Shown: positions 25,425 through 37,591 of the stretch, piece by piece | Layout of the letters: every line of letters begins with the position of its first letter | Numbering within the stretch: position 1 is the stretch's first letter | Assembly: GCF_964355755.1 (NCBI RefSeq) | Contig: NC_092679.1 | Location: 7,624,001 to 7,688,000, forward strand | Direction: 5' to 3' | DNA: 64,000 nucleotides | Origin: Antedon mediterranea | Lineage: Eukaryota; Echinodermata; Crinoidea; Comatulida; Antedonidae | The notes under the pieces: model-generated | The model's database searches: none | What the model was told of the DNA's origin: nothing | The model's input: only the letters and a program-made list of their open reading frames with translations | Program-made: the position numbers and the translations under genes

Positions 25425-28400
25425 GTCAGTATGTTTTATGTCATATTGGAGTTTATTTATACTGTACCAGGATTTTTCTTTTACCAAAAAGTCATGGCAT
25501 CACTAATAATAATGAATAATGAATGAATAATAATAGTTGACTTGTATAGTGCCTATACATACTGTACGATTTTAACCTGCTAGCTTTCACTCTATTTATA
25601 TTGTGCCTTACACTATATACCCTTTGGTCTCAAAGGGTCCCTTTGTGTCCAGATGCCACTAAACTGCGTTCAGAAATTTAGTTTTGTCTGTTTTTTGTAT
25701 TCAATGCTACACTACACAACATACACTTGCATAACAATTTCATTTGAATTGTCTGCTTCCCTTTTACCAGTTCTGATAAATTGGTTACATTATAATGACA
25801 GTATTGTTTTTGTTTACGAGAGAATCGCTATTCACGTAATAATAAATAGCAACACAGCTGTTTAACATTATTAGGAGAATGTTTAAAATGTGTATTCATC
25901 AGAAACACAGTAAACTGAAGTTATTGAACGATGTTAATTTTATAGACATTAATTTTCATCTCTGCATGTTTCAAGACCTGGGAATTTCAGGGTAGCCTCC
26001 TCATCTGCATTGGACAAGTCTGGACTTGCCTCGATATTAGCCTTCACCTTTTATACTGTTATAAAATTATGCAGCAATTTTCTCTCAAAGATGAGGATTT
26101 ATAATTTGTTTTGTGTTTTTTTTTTGTTTCATGTAATTTACACATTGCTATTGTTCATAAGAGACTGAGGCTTAAATTTCATTTTAAACGGATTAATTAA
26201 ATAATCAAATTGTATTAAACATCAAATTTACAGATATTGCGGTTTTACTATTGTTGCATTGTTTACGATTTAAATTAATTGTTTACGATTTAAATTCATT
26301 GTTTTTCTGAAGGGTTATTATAATTTTAGGTTTCATTCTGTAGGGCGTTTATTATTTTTTGTTGAATAATAGTTTCTTTAGCTGGCTTCTGGCCAAATTG
26401 TGTTGTATTGTTGTTATACCAAGGTCTTTATATTTCTCTTCTCAAATGATGCAAATCCACTTCATTCTCGTTAATCCTCGACTTTGACAACGTTTTTCAA
26501 ATTACTTGAACTTTATTGTTTTGGATGAAAGAAGTGTTTGAAGTACATAATTCAGTGTAATATAGTTAAATTGTGTTCCAGATATTTAAATATATTTGTT
26601 TTAAGTGTTCTAAATAATGACCATAGGTTGATTGACAGTATTACCTGGTTAAAATTATGTTTTATTTATCAATTATTAAATAACTTTGTAATCCGGGAGA
26701 AAATGTGGAAAACCGGAAGCACAATAGGAGTGTTGGCATGTATGATATTAATTAAAGAAAAACTTGAAATAATAAACGACTTCATGAAATTACTGACAAT
26801 TAAATAATTTTAAAAAAAATTCTTTGTATTATAAACACGGGCGTATATAGAAATAATAAGGTCATACCTGTTAATTACTATACACTTTTATGATTGAACT
26901 CAAACTGTAGTAAAAGTACAGTGAACTTGCATCAGTACTGTATTAATTAAACCAAAGGAATAATGATTGCGATGGATAATCATCGAGGCCAGTGATGGAC
27001 TTTGCCAGCTAATTATCAAGCGATGCTGCATTATTAATATCAAATACTCATAGTCTTTGTGGAACCTCTGTATAGTATACACTGGAGCCTCATTATCTAA
27101 ACTTATACTGTAGTAGTGGTATTGCAGCATGGTGCTTATCAATGCCTATCAATCTCAGTAACCTGAGTTCAAATCCTCTACCTACATACAGAGCAGTAGA
27201 ATAAAGAGCATGGTGTATCAGTACTTGTACTCTCAAGGTTCAGGGTTCCTCCTGGCATATGTTGAATCAGAATACTGATGTACAGCAGAGCTAGGCTTGT
27301 AGACTTATGATTGCTTCTACTCTACTCGCTCCCTAATCCTAAAATGACACAAGCATGATGATATATAGTGTATCCATCCTGTAATTAGTCGCTTACTTTT
27401 TGATATGTGTGGAATATTTTTGAAAATTACTGCAGTTACAGATTGGCAACATGAGATGTGTTTACCACAGTCTGTTTATTACTGTGTATAGTCACTATTC
27501 ATGTTCTTCATGGTCACAGCATACATTTACTTTTATACAACATCTTAATGACTCTTTATTTTACCAATTGTTGACCCAGAGTGGTTCATTTATGCAATTA
27601 ATTCAAGGACAATACATGTTATTCTGATAGTAAACAAAATTGTTTAAATGTGTTTTACATAATATCCACTATTATGGAACACTTAAGGACCAAAAGATCC
27701 CCCTTAATAGAGATATCTCCTTCTCCGTAAGATACTTAGGGCCGATTAATAGACATTTGTTGGTCTTTAGTCAGCATTTTGTTTGCCTTTCTTGATCTTT
27801 GTTATTTGTTTCTCTAAATAAGGTGATCCCAATGGAATGGGACATTTTGTTTCGTTTGAAAATGAATAAACACAATTTTCAGTTTCGTACATTAATTAAG
27901 TACAGATAGATATTTTAGAAAACTGTCTTGTAACAACACCCGAACATAGATTTCATTACCGCCATTAGTAGAAATTAAACAATCACTATCAATTTCCTGA
28001 ATTCTACTAATAATAATAAAAAATAATATTTAAACACAAATATTAATTGAGAAAGATAGAATATTACTTCCAGTGCCTCACTGTATGAACTGTTATATGG
28101 AGGGTTTTGTTAATGCGAGTCCCAAGTTGTAACACTCTGTTTTTATGGTCTGCAAAGAGTTGAGCAAGGTGCAGTATAGGGTCCTTTTGCCGGTCGACAC
28201 TGCTATTGACAGTGTTGAGAAATAGGAGGAAATTTGCTTTACTTTGCTTTAACCAAGCAAAGACTTAGCTTATGCTGCTTTATTCTTACATGCACATGTA
28301 CATTTAATGTTAAGCATATATTTTGTTTAAGCATACCTGTAGTAAGCTGCAATGGTGAGGTGAATAATTGCTAATGTGCAAAGAATCTGTTCCTGTGAGA

Positions 28401-28580
28401 TCACTGCTGAAGAATATTCAGCTGCAATGGTGAAAGTTTCAGCAGCTTAACGAACAGTTAAGAGCATGCCAATATAATTGCATTAGCAGTGCAAAGAAGA
28501 GCAATAGCAATCGCTAAAATAGCAATAGCAGTTTTAATTAAAAAGCAAAATTAGCAATAGCAAAGCAAAACATAGCTTAA

Positions 28581-28972
28581 AGATGTATTGTCCCTTGAAA
28601 CACAAAAAAATGAAGGTCAAAATATTCTAAATTTAAATTAGCCATATCAAAGTAATATTAAATTATTCACTTTAAGTAAAAAATTCAAGCCAAAAGCAAC
28701 AAGTTTACGTAACTAACAGGTAAATTAGTTTGATTAAATTTTGTCTGGAAAATCGTCGCAAGCGAAAGTAAACAAAGATTTATGATTATGCATACAGAGT
28801 AGCCAAACAAGCGAGTTTCAACAAAAAAAACGTCTGTATTTCAGTTAAATGATTTTTTGGGACAAATATTTGGTGATAGTTAGTAACTATTATGATACTT
28901 CAAAATGACCCATCTTTTTTCGAAATCTGTTATTTTTTTTTTTTTTTAACTAGTCATAGGGACAATACATCT
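28581..28972. mobile_element. TTAA-type MITE, 392 bp, copy 2
   Basis: The termini AGATGTATTGTCCCT and AGGGACAATACATCT are perfect inverted repeats flanked by TTAA (28577-28580 and 28973-28976). Blocks are shared with the decayed copy at 7300-7825. The target suggests Kolobok or piggyBac mobilisation. It is inserted among AGCAATAGCAA-like simple repeats (28495-28575). Confidence 0.85.
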
Positions 28973-29526
28973 TTAAGCAGTGAATAAAACAGCTTTAGCA
29001 GTGCTAAAAAGGGGCATAATAGCTGCGTTAAAACTTAAACAAAACATAAGCTATGCAATAAAGAGGAAAAATGTAATTACCTCTTATATAACGGTTATAT
29101 TAGAGGTAATTAATGCTCATGTGCAAAATTAGCTAACGATATAGATGCTATCTGCTTATTTTATGCTTTTTGGTTCCTGATCAATACTGCGCCTAGGTGA
29201 AAGAGTTGCTAGGTATGTACAGTAGTAGGCTGGTTAAAATATTAATTAAGTTTGAAATACCATATTTTCAAAATTATAGACTGATACTAAGTAAATTGAT
29301 AAACTTATCTCAAAACATTATGTACAATTTCTTATAATTGCACATCATTTTTACTCTTATTATATGTATGCATTTTATATATATAAAGTGATAGCCCCTG
29401 GAATTCCAGGGTCCTCTAGATTACAACCCACGGATGACCTTTAATGATGTCACCTCTAAGAATAGCAAGGACTAGTGATGCAATTACTGAAGCATTATAG
29501 TGATTGGGGAGTTAGCAATGCATGAA

Positions 29527-29534
29527 TGACGTCA
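29527..29534. promoter_or_regulatory. CRE/ATF palindrome TGACGTCA
   Basis: A perfect TGACGTCA 140 bases upstream of the candidate alternative first-exon ATG. It would suit a CREB/ATF-driven internal promoter. The same palindrome also occurs inside mobile elements elsewhere in the window, so on its own it is weak evidence. Confidence 0.35.
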
Positions 29535-29673
29535 TAGACTCTGCAACGCCATAGGCTGAAATAAAACAAAGAAGTAGTAGATTGTGGTGTGAAAAAAACA
29601 TGACAAAAAGTTGTCACACAAGTTGTTATGAGGAGGAGACACTATTGGACAGGATATCACCTTCTGTCATAGA

Positions 29674-29782
29674 ATGGAAGATCGACTAGGTGACCTGGAA
29701 AAAAGTCTGAAAAAACGTGCACATGTAGTAGCTAAACAAAATACACCAATATCTGGCCATGGAGTTCAAAGTGCTTGGGAAG
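29674..29782 (+). CDS. Candidate alternative first exon of the BH3-only gene
   Basis: ATG at 29674 opens 36 codons (MEDRLGDLEKSLKK at the start, GVQSAWE at the end) up to a donor AAG|GTGATT. The exon ends in phase 1, exactly what the acceptor at 40450 needs. Joined to exons 2 and 3 it gives a 133-residue isoform that keeps the BH3 but lacks the LC8 motif and the S113 site. That resembles the vertebrate pattern of Bim splice forms. No phase-compatible acceptor precedes it, so it would be a first exon with its own promoter. Two upstream ATGs exist: a 14-codon frame at 29628-29672 that ends one base before this ATG, and a longer one that overlaps it. Phase agreement alone has a one-in-three chance, so confidence is moderate. 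Confidence 0.45.
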
Positions 29783-32002
29783 GTGATTTTATTTTTTTAA
29801 GTTTGTTGTCTGGAAAAGTTATAATACTCTTATAGATCAACAGGAAGAGATATGGGTTGTATGATCTTGTTTTGTAAACATGAACTTTATTAACATTTAT
29901 CTTTTTGTATCATTTAATAAAAACAGTTTAAATGTTGAAGTAAATTGTAGCTTTTGACTTTGGTTGTCATGGAGACTTCATAAGGAATTATATAATATAT
30001 CATAATAAAGTGTTTTGCTTGATGAAAGTTCATGCGTGCTGGTAGATAAATGTATTAGAAAGTTTGTAAGTGAAAATTCACATACCTTTAATTTTGTGAA
30101 TTATCATTTAGTGCTGACAGCAACAAAACGTATTCTAGTCAGCACAGCAGTTTTTAAAATCTAATTACTTTAAAAGTAACATTTTTATTTTAAGTTTTTA
30201 ATTCTACATTTACTTTTATTTTCTGGCTGTCTAGGAATTTTTAAAGAGATATTTTCTTTAAAATACAATGCATGATTTTACACAACAATGAAGTGGGATC
30301 TTCAATGTTTTGAACTTTCCAAAACTTGTAATCGTCATACTCTAATACTTTAATAGCTTCCTGTTTTTTAATTTGTTAGAACATTCCAGAAAGTTCAGGA
30401 AGTTCTACCTTTTCAAAATCAAAACCAAATAAACTTTTGTCTTCAGTAATATTTCTCCTGTATTAGCTTAGTTAAAAAAAACAACCTATACCGGTACCTT
30501 AAATATTACTTTCTACAACATCAAGAATCTTACAGCATAATTTTAGATTAAAAAGTTAATATTTTTGCTTTATAATTATATGTATAAAGAATATATAAAT
30601 AAAATATGTAATAAATTTATTGGAAAAATGTGTAACAAGGGGTCTACATGATTGCCAATAGTGTAAATAAATGAAATTAAATAATAGATTGTCAAAGACA
30701 GGAAGTGCATTGAATGTCTTGTCAAGGAAGTTAGCTGTCATGCAATCGCTTCTTGTTTTTATCCCACACATCTGCTTACAGTTTACTACTGTAGTAGTAG
30801 TAGTAGAAAAAAAACAAGTGTAGAAATAGGATTGGCTATTTCCTCTAGTTCTTGTGTTCCAATTCAATGTTTCAGTTTACATTTGGCATTGAATGCAGAC
30901 TTACTGTTGTGTGTAGTGGTTTTCTTAAGATTATTTAGTTGAAAGAGTATTTTAAGCATTGAGTTTCTAGGTAGGCCTACTCAATGAAAAAGATTTCTTA
31001 ACGTTACAAACTTTCCCAAATGAGTTGGAGAGACTTTAGAACTTTCATATCTACTACTAAAACTAAGTATGAAACTACATTTTATAGTTAGTGTAGATCT
31101 TTTTGACCCCAGCCTTATTTCTTTTATTAACAAAAGTAAGGCGGAGAGTCTCCAATAAGATTTTACCCTTATCTGAACTCTTCATTTTTTAACTTTGAAT
31201 CTCATCTGAATATGATGACAATTTCTGTTTTTGATATGCAAAAGAAATTTGAACTACACTAAATCACTCTTCACCATCATAATCATCATCAGTATTAGAA
31301 AAAAAGGATATACACTTACATAGTTTGCCATTATTTTACAAAGTAACATATTCCTACATACATATCATATAGCAATACTCATAAAGTAGAGTTCAATTAC
31401 ATGATGTTTGATGATTCCAACATCCAGGCCGACATTTTAAACTCTCTTAATTTGCCGATATCACGATCCATCAGTTTCCTTGCTGTCAAAAAGTAAAAAA
31501 TAATACCTGGATATAGTACTAGTGATTTTCCTAATTTAATTGAACTTTAAATGTATCTTTTACAAATTAAACTACTTTTAAACTTTTCATCTGATAGGTG
31601 GTTGTAATTTATACACACATGCAGTATTTATTTGTATTTGTGCAGTGAGACAAATTTGCAAAGCTTTTTTTTTCATTGTGAAATAATAATATTAATAATA
31701 ATAATAATATTAAACCTATCAATCTGTAAATTATTCTAGTAAATAGAGTGTTACAATATGAACTATGATTGTATTAAATAATTTAGAGTTATTGTATTAA
31801 TTTGACCTATTTGATAACAGGTTGTTATGTGGTGTCCCGTCCGGTACTTATAAGAAACTTAAATAATAGCATGGGGTCAGTTTAAGTTCAGTTTTGTATG
31901 TAAACATAAAAGGTCAAAACTTTGTTTAATTAACTCTAAATTTCATGCAATTTCAGCATTTTAAATTGGTTTACATGAGCAAAGCAGTTTTGTTTTAAGA
32001 GG

Positions 32003-33090
32003 AGGGTGAGGTGTCAAAGTGATGATATGAGTGTAGGGTGAGGTGTCAAAGTAATGATATGAGTGTAGGGTGAGATGTCAAAGTAATGATATGAGTGTAG
32101 AGTGATGGTGTCTAAGTAATGATATGAGTGTAGGGTGAGGTGTCAAAGTAATGATATGAGTGTAGGGTGATGGTGTCAAAGTAATGATATGAGTGTAGAG
32201 TGATGGTGTCTAAGTAATGATATGAGTGTAGGGTGATGGTGTCAAAGTAATGATATGAGTGTAGAGTGATGGTGTCTAAGTAATGATATGAGTGTAGGGT
32301 GATGGTGTCTAAGTAATGATATCAGTGTAGAGTGATGGTGTCTAAGTAATGATATGAGTGTAGGGTGATGGTGTCAAAGTAATGATATGAGTGTAGAGTG
32401 ATGGTGTCTAAGTAATGATATGAGTGTAGGGTGATGGTGTCTAAGTAATGATATGAGTGTAGGGTGATGGTGTCAAAGTAATGATATGAGTGTAGGGTGA
32501 TGGTGTCAAAGTAATGATATGAGTGTAGGGTGATGGTGTCAAAGTAATGATATGAGTGTAGGGTGATGGTGTCAAAGTGATGATATGAGTGTAGGGTGAT
32601 GGTGTCAAAGTAATGATATGAGTGTAGGGTGATGGTGTCAAAGTGATGATATGAGTGTAGGGTGATGGTGTCAAAGTAATGATATGAGTGTAGGGTGATG
32701 GTGTCAAAGTAATGATATGAGTGTAGAGTGATGGTGTCTAAGTAATGATATGAGTGTAGGGTGATGGTGTCAAAGTAATGATATGAGTGTAGAGTGATGG
32801 TGTCTAAGTAATGATATGAGTGTAGGGTGATGGTGTCTAAGTAATGATATCAGTGTAGAGTGATGGTGTCTAAGTAATGATATGAGTGTAGGGTGATGGT
32901 GTCAAAGTAATGATATGAGTGTAGAGTGATGGTGTCTAAGTAATGATATGAGTGTAGGGTGATGGTGTCAAAGTAATGATATGAGTGTAGAGTGATGGTG
33001 TCTAAGTAATGATATGAGTGTAGGGTGATGGTGTCTAAGTAATGATATGAGTGTAGGGTGAGATGTCAAAGTAATGATATGAGTGTAGGA
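32003..33090. repeat. 33-bp minisatellite, about 33 copies
   Basis: The unit is 33 bp with core GTAATGATATGAGTGTAG. Two variants (GGGTGATGGTGTCAAAG and AGAGTGATGGTGTCTAAG) often alternate. A rare ATATCAG change occurs at 32319 and again 528 bp later, so a 16-unit block was duplicated. Because 33 is a multiple of three, the minus strand reads as an 11-residue repeat (TPSPYTHIITL), which is an artefact and not a gene. Confidence 0.97.
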
Positions 33091-33195
33091 TTTAGGAGGC
33101 TTAAAAGAGTAGTAATGACTAATAGGAAAAATTCTACAGAAGGTGGTTTTTTTAAGAATATGATCAGTATGCATGGGATCAAGAGTGAACTGAAT

Positions 33196-33242
33196 GGGGT
33201 GAAGGGGGCGGGGTGATGGGGGCGGGGTGATGGGGGCGGGGT
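33196..33242 (+). other. G-quadruplex-prone tract
   Basis: Seven runs of four or five G (GGGGGCGGGG repeated three times with TGAT spacers, plus an upstream GGGG) lie just downstream of the minisatellite in otherwise AT-rich sequence. It is on the transcribed gene's coding strand, within intron 1. Confidence 0.75.
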
Positions 33243-33646
33243 TTGTGGAAGCAGGATCAAAGAAGGTACATCTTGCTGTGAAGTCTTTTTGAATATTGTT
33301 CAATGGTGATATAGTGTATAGTAAACAATGTATAAAACACTTAATAATGTATACTGATTGGACAGGTATTTTAACGCATGTTTTCATTGTGTTCATTTGT
33401 CATTAATAAACAAAACACTTAATCATGATAAATTGAAATTCTGCCCTTGCCCTACATAACTATGCTTATAAATTTATGATATATTTTATTTATTTATCTA
33501 CTGTAGTAAGCATTGCATATAAGTGATTTCCTTAAACTAGGTTGTTGACACGAACTATATACAGAAACCCCTCCATGAGTTTCTGTTTATTTAATTTTTA
33601 ATTTCAATTTATTTATTGAACATGATTGTTAATATAATCCTTCCAT
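33243..33646. other. Unannotated intronic stretch
   Basis: AT-rich sequence; nothing recognised apart from minus-strand frames that continue out of the minisatellite. Confidence 0.4.
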
Positions 33647-35653
33647 TAGGTATCCCAATGAAAGCGCACAGAGGGGTATCACTTTTGAAATATTGACGAA
33701 ATTCGAAAAAGTAGTATGACTTTGATGTTAAATAAATCATATTCAATCTTAATTAATACTTACAAAATTTATATTGTTTGAAAGTACTTGTTTTAATCTT
33801 TGTATAAGTGTGTTTATAATTAAAATTAATGAATTAGTTGCCGAGAAAATGCGATTTTAAAACGGTTCTAAAATCCCGTCGAGCCGATTTCCGCGCGTTG
33901 AAAACCTCATCGGAAAATACCCATCAGTTTTCAAAACACGATCGCACGATTACCATTGGAGCTAGCGGATTAATTTTTGTTGTATGTTATCAGGCTTTAA
34001 ATAAGCTTTAATTTGATACGAAAATCGTCTTCTATAAATAGGTTTTTCGTAACGAAAAGTCAATTTTTGTGACAAAAATCCAATTTTGATTCACCGTTTA
34101 TGGAAAAATATTATGGATTTTGGTATTAAATTATAGCTAAATCTACATTGAAATCGATAAAACATAGTTTACAAACGTATTGTGCATGGTAATTGAGCGA
34201 ACTACATTTTAAAATGGTGCATGAGGCGTAAATCCCGTTCAAAATTTTAAAGATCCAACCATTATAATCCGGTGAATATTGTAGTGAGTAAAATATTGTA
34301 CTCTAAAATACGCGCGTGTTTGTTGTGGCGTTTTCCGTTAAGTACATTAATGCACCCTATCAGCGAATGGTACGTTCCATATTTTGAACACGTTGTTTAG
34401 TTTTCCTCGCTCGAGTTCGACCGGCTCGACGCGAGATGTGTGACAGCAGCGATGTCGGAGATTGACATGTCCTTTTCCGTCGTAGAATATCTGGTTTTAC
34501 ACATTAATTTAACAACTTAAAATTGATGTAATGTGCGGAAGATTTATTATGCAAGTATACAATGCAAATGCGTTAGGTTAAAATGTACCGAGGAAATTTA
34601 TTAAGCTAATTTACCAACGTTACATTTGACTCTGTATACGGCGGCCGAAAGTCATTAACTGCGACCGAAATACTTTAACGGAGCGACTACTGATCGCGAG
34701 TAAGCCGTGACTTGGCCTAAACTTTAGCTCCGTATTTCAATTTAATAACGTAATAATACGAAAAGAAAACAATTTTTATAATGTTATATATACTATTCAG
34801 GTAAACAATTAATTGTTTTAATTAACATTGATTATTTTAAATGAGTTTATTTTGACCCATATTGTGCGTTTGCCTTAAAAGAGCATATCTTACTTAGCTT
34901 AGATTTGGTGTCATAATCATATGGGCCTAAAATCTTGTTTTACGTATTCAAAAGTTATATATAATAGTATTTATGATTGAAATTATAAATATAAAGTATA
35001 TTAAAATATTCTAATAATTATACTTACCGAAAATTAGTGTAAAAGAAAGGAAACAGTACACACCGTTTTTAACATACTTTTTCATTTTTTCTTTTTATAA
35101 TTTTAAATTTCACCATTAAAAAAAATTTTTTTTTTCATATACACATCTAAAATATATTTATTAATGAAATATACACTACATTCTAACAAGTACAAAAAAA
35201 ATTAAATGAATTAGTACAGTAGTTCAAAAGTTACAGATCATTGAAAAATTGCAGTTTTTTCATTTTTTAGGGAATTCCAGCAAAAATGGGCGTTAAATGC
35301 TTTCCTACCACTTTGCGGACCAATAATTTAAAAAATAGGTTTCGTTGAGGCTCCAAAAAAAATAGAGTTGTACAACTCTGTGATATCTATAGGTTTAACA
35401 AAATTCAAAACTTTTAACTAATTATTGTAAAAGTTATAACCTTTTAAAAATGCTTCCAATTTCAACTGCAAAAAACACCATTTTTAGGCAAAAAATCGTA
35501 TATTTTTTTACCACTTTAAATAACCATAACTTTAGAACGGGTAATCGGATTTCAATCATTTAAATCGCAAAATGCTAATTACATTAAGTTCTTTATGGTT
35601 AACTGAAAGAAAATGTAAAAAAATTAATCTGAATTTTTTCATTGGGATACCTA
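33647..35653. mobile_element. 2.0-kb TIR element with 7-bp duplication CTTCCAT
   Basis: The ends TAGGTATCCCAATGAAA and TTTCATTGGGATACCTA are inverted. CTTCCAT flanks both (33640-33646 and 35654-35660). The interior changes from a CpG-containing part near 34300-34480 (CTCGAGTTCGACCGGCTCGA) to a very AT-rich right half. No transposase frame; a 22-codon frame begins ATGTCGGAG near 34452. Nonautonomous, superfamily not assigned. Confidence 0.8.
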
Positions 35654-35660
35654 CTTCCAT

Positions 35661-37588
35661 ACAATTTTTTTTAATTCAGTTATTTAATAACAATATATGA
35701 TACAAATATTAATACATTTCTGGTTGAAAATATAGCCTTAAAACTAATTTAAAATATGCAGAATTAGAAGTATGCATGATTAATTAAATAAATCTTATAA
35801 GTACAAATATCATGCTGTATAGTAATATTTATTGAAGCTACACCTTTACAACAGTGGCACACATTCATACACGGTGCGTTCTTAAAATAAATATATAGAC
35901 AACAAGCAGATACAAAAATGATAATTAATATTGGTAGTAATAATATGAATAATTAATTATTTAAAATAAATAATGAGTAACCATACATATTCATTAGTAT
36001 GACTATGAATAAATAATGAATTATTCATACATATTCATGTTTGTAATGAATCATTCATAATTCATCAATAAATTTTAATTGACTACTAATAATTGCTATT
36101 AATTGTCTGATTACAATTAGGTACCAATCTTCTGTGCATAATTATATAATTTAGACCATCTGTCTCAAAATGTTGCACACTTTATAAGACTGTTGAGTGA
36201 TGGCAAAGAATATAAATTTTAGGGGGTACTACATTTCAAAATTTTCAAGACAATTATATTTATTAAATGTTTGATGTTTAGATGATACAAGTGATAGAAT
36301 TAGAACTACATACAGTATTAAGTAAACAAGGTTCAAGCCAAGAATCGATACGTATGTCTGCTAGCTATAGGCAACGCATGTGAACTTGCTCATAATAAGG
36401 TCAAATGATATTATTATGTAAATTGTCCTCTATTTCCATAATACCAAACCAGGAAGGTGACTTGATTGCCTCAGTATAACTGAAATGTACATTTCTTATG
36501 GTGGTGGTATTTTGATACACATGATTAATATTATACTAAATTAATATTTAAAGGTAATCGTATAATAAACTATAGAATATGAATTATTTGATAGATAGTA
36601 GGTAGCCCAATGTCCAAGTAAGTAACTTCATTCACTGGAATAGTGTATCTCAATAAAGACTATTTGTACATTGCAAGTTACTTTGCCAGGACATTAGTGT
36701 TTATCCCAGTAATTTCCCCAGACTATTGTAATACTAATTCACTTGTATAATGCACAGCCTAAGCAGAATTCACTCTTCAAAATTGAAGTACACTGTAGTT
36801 TTCCCTCAGTATATCTTAGACTAAATGAACGTAATAAATGTTTGATGGATCAATTGTTTCATTAATCGATTTAGAATCATCGTACTCCACCCAATGAGTA
36901 ATGTATACAGGGATATTGATGTTGTTTAGTAATATGTGGAAACGGGAACATTAGCATTTTTTGTAGACAGTCTGTGCGGTTACTGACCTAAGTTCACGAT
37001 TTCATAAGATTCAAAGTAAAAGCTAGAAAGGTATACAGAATAAAAAGATAAATATTTTATAAGCTTAGAGGACATTGACATTATTATTATTGACAGTATT
37101 TGGTTTTATTAATATACTGTAGTTTGGTAGTGGTTTGATGAAAGTAGTGAAAGGAAATGTTTAGTTATTAAATTTTTTCGTTTCTGCTTCATATATTTAG
37201 GTGAACGACCAGAGGTATTTATCTGTGTTTCGCTTCGTCTTAAATTTTAGGTCATAGAGGAGAGAAGGAATAGCTACAGCCATACATATAGACGACAGTG
37301 GTTAATGACCTTCATTTATTTCATACTGTAATAGTGTAAGGTTCACTATAGTTTACTAAACCAGGTGGTGAAAACAAAATACTTATCCAATACAGTAGTT
37401 AATATGTAGTTGTATCATCAATACAAATTGCCTCTTTGGTTGAATTCAACCAGTATAAAATCATTCTTGGCATAAACCCTAATTTTGTAAATAACAAACT
37501 ATATACCGGCATGTATTTGTTTTGAACAAAGGAATTGTTTGGTATTTTATTATTGGAATGAAACATGAATATTGAAATCTTCTTATAC
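35661..37588. other. Unannotated intronic stretch
   Basis: Very AT-rich, with ATTCAT/ATGAAT-type simple sequence at 35990-36070. No exon, RNA gene or classifiable element seen. Confidence 0.4.
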
Positions 37589-37591
37589 TTA

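Noticed and set aside
25425-25519. Extension of exon 1 past the donor to a stop at 25519
   Set aside because: The extra residues are hydrophobic intron read-through after a good AAG|GTCAGT donor whose phase fits exon 2.
27120-27200. B-box-like GAGTTCAAATCCT at 27166
   Set aside because: No matching A box or acceptor-stem pairing, so neither a tRNA gene nor a supportable SINE.
32441-33396. Minus-strand repeat proteins (TPSPYTHIITL units)
   Set aside because: The 33-bp repeat length keeps the frame open automatically; no start context, splice site or homologue supports coding.
36325-36350. GGTTCAAGCC, a tRNA B-box resemblance
   Set aside because: No A box at the right spacing and no cloverleaf arms.
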